DNA of 64,000 nucleotides, from positions 806,001 through 870,000 of the forward strand of contig NW_025931949.1 in the NCBI RefSeq assembly GCF_000764305.2, given 5' to 3'. This stretch comes from Hyalella azteca. Lineage: Eukaryota > Arthropoda > Malacostraca > Amphipoda > Hyalellidae. Under the pieces are notes generated by a model. That model was not told the origin of the DNA, did not search any database, and saw only the letters and a program-made list of their open reading frames with translations. Made by a program: the position numbers and the translations under genes. Below, piece after piece: positions 53,501 to 59,500 of this stretch. Numbering within the stretch: position 1 is the first letter of the stretch; each line of letters begins with the position of its first letter.

Positions 53501-56500
53501 CGCAGATGCCGGGAGCAGTAGTGTCGTTAACGCCACTTATTTTGATGTTGCATCCATTACGAAACTCAAAACTAAATTAGAAGAATGAAACCGCAAAACA
53601 GCCCAATTCACGCCGATCATGCATAGTAATGTTTATGGATCAATGCTGCGGAGGAGGCTATATCAGTCAATTTCAAATACTACGTACAATGTTAGTGATA
53701 TTAGCAAGCGCAAGTTTGTAGACCGTCCTAGTCTCGTCTGTACAGCGTGCAATAGTTCACACATTCTCGAAGGGAATCTGTTTTTGTCAACTGCTTCAGA
53801 TAATCAAGATTGAGAAATGCCCATTGAATGCTTATCATAACTCTACAATATAAGTAGGATACCAAATAGAAACAACAAGAAATGATGCTAAAGCACTACA
53901 TACTCTGCAAAAGAATTTTACGCCTAAGAAGCAGCATAAAACATCCTCAATTAGGAACTTTTTTTTTAGGAACTAGAGTAATAACTAACTTAGGAACTAA
54001 ACTGAGTAATTCATTTTCATTCAGGAGGAGCCTCAATTAGGAAAATGAATTACAATTAGTAATTAATTCAGGAAGATCCTCAATTAGGAAGTAAACAGAG
54101 TAATTCCCTTCTCACCGGAAATGATGGGACTGAAATGCTGGCTCGGACACCGCGGCAGGAGGAGGCGCGGTGGGGGAGGCAGAGAAGCCCGCGGTCTTCA
54201 GTATGGCGGGCACGGCGTCCACGCGCTCAGGGGGCTTGAGCAGCTCAGCGTACTGCGGGGCCGCGGTCGCCAGGCGGGACACGTAGTCCTGACTCAGCTG
54301 CAACAAACGCATAGTCAGGCTACAGACATTACTTTACACTCGTCCAGCAACACGTAGTCCTGACTCAGCTGTAACAAACGCATATTCAGGCTACAGACAT
54401 TACTTTACACTCGTACAGCAACACGTAGTCCTGACTCAGCTGTAACAAACGCATAGTCAGGCTACAGACATTACTTTACACTCGTACAGCTACACGTAGT
54501 CCTGACTCAGCTGTAACAAACGCAGGCACAGTCAGTCTCCAGACATTACTTTACACTCGTCCAGCAATAGTGTCCCCGCTGTGTGGTTAAAATTAAAGCT
54601 ACAGTCTGTGTCATCAGTAGAGTCAGTTCGAGTTTCAGTTGTTCTGTTCCCGCAAGTCACGGAATAGTCAAAACAAATATAAATTAATACAGCATACAGG
54701 CAGTGCATTTTGTCAATTAGCGAGTTAATTACAAGAATTTAATTCAAAAAATTAACCTTTACTTAGCTTAGAAAACATCCACATAGAAATAGCAAGAAAT
54801 TGCTTATTGCTTTCAAGTTTTTAGAGAATTTGCGATTCAAGCAAACGAGTGACATTATTAGTGAAATAACAGAAATATAAACACAAACCTGAGGAATTCT
54901 ATTATCAAAGTCACGGGGCTTCTTGCCCCAGTGGGAGGGGGGGTTCTCGAGCAGCCCCGGGAAGAGGCTCGTCAGGAAATGTCCCTCCAGCTGCCGGCGG
55001 ATCTGTGAACGCTGCTCCACTTCTGCAGCGTGCAGGCGCGTGTACTGCTGCACCAGCGGCACCGACCACTGCACGCATAATTTGTACGCAATTGTAGCCT
55101 TCGCTATTATATTAGGGCAAATATTAGAATAGAATAGAAAAGAATAGAATGAAAGTGTCGGCGTTGAAGAAATAGGCCCATGGTCTGTTGCCGTTTCTTG
55201 TACTTTTCGTGACTTGATTCACAAGGGATTCGGCCTTTTGAACCCGATCTTTCATAACTGACGATTGATTGAGATAGCTGCTGCACTTATTGCCTGGTCC
55301 GTCAGTCACATATTGATATATACATATTCAGTAAGTGATGATAGTGGAAATAAACTAATGAATGATGAACATCCAATTGACCCTGGCAATATAAATACTT
55401 GAATCAAAATTTTATCTGGACTACTGTATCGGGATACTTTATGTTTATCGGGATCTTCTTGTATGAATGCCTGAGACTAGACCTCTTATGGCGAACATGA
55501 GATCCTCCTAAATCTTCATGTAATGAACAATTTGAATGCTGACCTGCTTGAAGGCATTAGAGTAGAGCCTCCTTCTTATTATCTCAGCGACGGCGAGACA
55601 AAATAAGCGCGGGGCGTTGACCACGTCACGCACGATGTCGCAGTAACGCTCCGTGTTCTCCATGTTCGCGATGAACAGCATCATCCAGCTGTGCTCCACC
55701 TGCAGCTGCTCCACCAGCAATATCACTTTGCTGTAATGCAAGGCGTTATGGTGCACGTTACACATAATGTTCCACCAGCGATATCACTTTGCTGTAACAC
55801 AAAAGCGTTATGGTGCACGTTACACATAATGTTCCACCAGCGATATCACTTTGCTGTAACACAAAGCGTTATGGTGCACGTCAGGAACACATAATGTTCA
55901 ATAGATCTGAAGTTGAAAACTTTTAGGAAACGATTTCAATGATGAATCGAAAAATATCTACATTTGAAGTCTATTGGACCTAGTCAGTCAAATCTGGCTG
56001 AAATTTGCAACGCTGTTCAGCAAATTTTTTTCGTCGGTACATCATAGGCATTTACAAGAACATTGCAAGAATTTACTAGGACACAACTTCTTGCAATTAA
56101 TGCATACATCACATCTAACTTTATTACCATACTTGACGTGAAATGTAGGAGCACATACGTACTACCCTTGAGCTACTAACATGTGAAATAGCGACTGTAA
56201 ACATAACCAAATTGAATATAAACTGAAATTATTTAACAAGGTTCACTGCTGTTAGGCCTTATCACTACGAGCTACGATTCCAACATGACATGGCCGAAAT
56301 TAAACAGAAATCTGACCTTGTTTGTCTGAAGAGATGACACGATATATCAACCTTACTCTTCTGAACCCTCTGCAAGATGTCATTCATCTGAAAATGTTAC
56401 AGAAATTTTAGTTACATGAATTGTTTCATAATAACACTACTTCTTACGCAGAAACGAACTTGACGTCCAAAATCTTACCCGTCAAAATAATGAGGTTTTT

Positions 56501-59500
56501 AACAAATAAAAGGTTCATGTTACACTCAGGTACAAACATTTCAATTCACATGTACGTGAATAAGTAAGAATGCTACAGAGGCATGTATTTCTAGATGCAT
56601 GAATATGCTTAATACTTTCACTATAATTATCATGAACAATAACCGACCTTCTGGAAGTCCTTGACGCGTTCCTGTAGAGCGCAGAGCAGCTCATCGGTTC
56701 TCGCCATGGAGTGCGGCAGCTCTGTTTTGCGTGCCTTGTATACCTAGCGTAACAAAAAATTATCGTAGAATGCACGAGTCGAATGACACAGTAAGACAGG
56801 GTGTTCTTTGGATTTAGAGTTGCCCTTGAAAGAAATGAAATAGAATATTAACCGTCCAAAGAAATCATAAATTGATCAGTAAATACAGGTATTCTTAGGC
56901 ATGATTATGCTAGAATATTCAACAAAGTTGGAGATAATTACTAATATTCACTTGATCACATCAACGCTCATATGATGCGATAAGCAGAAAAATATCAGAG
57001 ACTTGAACACATCTTTCTCAGCTATCTGAACATTTCTCATCACCGTCACTAGTCTCATTGAAGGTTAGAGCAAACTTACGTCGCCCTCGCGCTTGATGTT
57101 GTCGTAGAGAGCCCGCGCGCCGTCGAGGTGTGCCTTCAGAGACTGCAGGCGGTCGCTCAGGCCGCTCACTTCGCGCGTCGCGGGGCTGCGGCACTCGGAC
57201 AACAGCTTGCCGTAATACCGCTCGCGTTGGCTGTAGTTGGCTTCTTCTCTCTGTAATCATATAGATGATTCAATACAAAGGCATTAGAGCAGACTGAGCA
57301 GCTATATCAATTTTTACTTTACAATGCAAATTTGGACTGCGAACTATGTCAAGAAAAAGGTGTACGTTATTTCGGAAAGAAAAGATATGCAGTTCATGAA
57401 ACGGAAATCATATTACCGAAAAGAGGTAGGTACCTAGTGCCAATGGATAACAGAACTATCACGTACACGAGAATAATTGAACATGGCTTACCGCCCACTC
57501 AAGTCCCGACTTGGCAAGGCTGACGTAATGCCCCAGAGGCTCCTTGCTACGGTCATTTATCCACTGCAGTAGAGTTTGCTCCGCCGGAGAGTCATCCTCG
57601 TCAACACTATCCTCATCTTCTTCGAACATCACTCCCATTTCAGACTCATGACTCTCCTTCTTGCGTCTCGCTGGCGCAAGAAAAGACGTGCGGTCTATAA
57701 TGGCGTCGGAATGCGATGCTTCGCCGGCAATGGCCACCTCACCCTCCTGCCCTCGTCTTCTGTGGACTTCCTCACAGCCCACGGCGACACCAGTCTTGCG
57801 GTCGACGAGGCCGGCGAAGCTGTCCATGTCAGCGCCGGGTGCCACCTCGCTGGCCACCAGGGACTCAGAAGCTGTACGGGAGCGGCGGCCGCTGCTGCGG
57901 ACGGCAGTGATGCGGCTCGCTGCCATGTCTTGACTGCCCTCGCTCTGGCATATGGCTAAGCTTACAGGGAAATTGGCCATCATAGCTTCTACTTCGGGAA
58001 CCCTGCGCGACAGCAATTATAATATTGATAAAATTTTCATGAAAAAGAATCTTGAGCAAAATAGTATAGTCTACCGATTCTAGAAGTGTGTTTCACCACA
58101 CCACTGACTATACCTATATAAAAATTATATCAAATAACTCGACTGACTCTTGACTCTAGGTTTTTGCAATACAACTTTATGTACTTAAAAATTTTATTAC
58201 AATACAATTAATTTATAACCAGAGGACCAGTCAAAGCATTAGTTTCAAATTAAGATCACTACACTAACCTCTCGAGAAGCTTTTGATTCTTTTCAGCATT
58301 TTCTTGGTAGGACGAGAATATCTCCTTGAACTTGACATAGGCTTTGTCAAAAGTGTCGGCACATTTCTGAAGGTGTGACAAGAGTGCAGTCCAGCCAACG
58401 TATTGACAATCTTGCTCTTGAACCTGAAAGTAATAATTAACAATCATGATGATCATGATAATGCTAATCAGGGCTTGCAAATGAAGAATGTTCTTCAACT
58501 CTTAGATTTATTGCCATGTCTACAAATATATTTTTATTGAAACAATAAGAAGTTAGCAATGTTTGAAAACTAAGAGAAGCAGACTAGCCAACATAAAGGA
58601 AAATTTCTATCAAAATTTAGGTAAACTTTTTGTGTTCACAAGATGAAAAACTTTAAACTTAATTTTTTCCAAATAGTTCAATGGTTACATAAAGAGAATT
58701 GAATGATGTTAGAGAAGAAACACTCACCACACAGGTCACTTCCTTGGCAACCTTGGCTCCTAAAGTCAACAGCTCAGATATGATCATGGAAATGATCTCG
58801 AGCTTCTGGTACGGTGTAATGCGGGCGGTGCTTTCAAACCTTCTCCACAACTGCGGGGAAAACAGAACACGTCAATAAGACTATAACCCATAAAAGCTAT
58901 AACCCCACAATTATGAAGCTACATGGTTCATATAAATGAGGCTTTTTTAATGTAAAAATTTTTGTTTTGTAAGGTACCTATTTGAATTAGCATCATTTCA
59001 GTATTTCAATGCATGTAAGTAAGAATAAAATGGACTGAGAAGCTAACCTCACAACTACGAAGCTACATTCTTCATATAAATGAGGCTTTTATATTCTAAA
59101 AATTATTGTTTTGTAAGGCATTCGAAGTAGCATCATTTCAGTATTTCAATTCATGTAAGTAAGAATAAAAATGGGCTGAGAAGCAACCTTTTGAATGCTG
59201 TCTTTGTAGCAAGAATAAGTGGCAGGTGGCATAGCCTCTTCTGACTTCTCTTTGCGGAACAGGAAGACAGGACTTTGCTCTGTGCCTGCTCTGTACTTCA
59301 CAAGCTGGCCTGCAGCCTCACCCAGTCTGATGCCATCTGTAACACATTAATAATGATACGAGTTCGAAAATTGTAAAGAATCATAAAACTATCCATAAAA
59401 AATAACACATAGATATTTGATTTTCATAGCATATCTTCTTATCAAGGTTATGTGGAGCAGTTTAAAAGCAATGCTAAAATATAGGCTAATATAGAATAAC

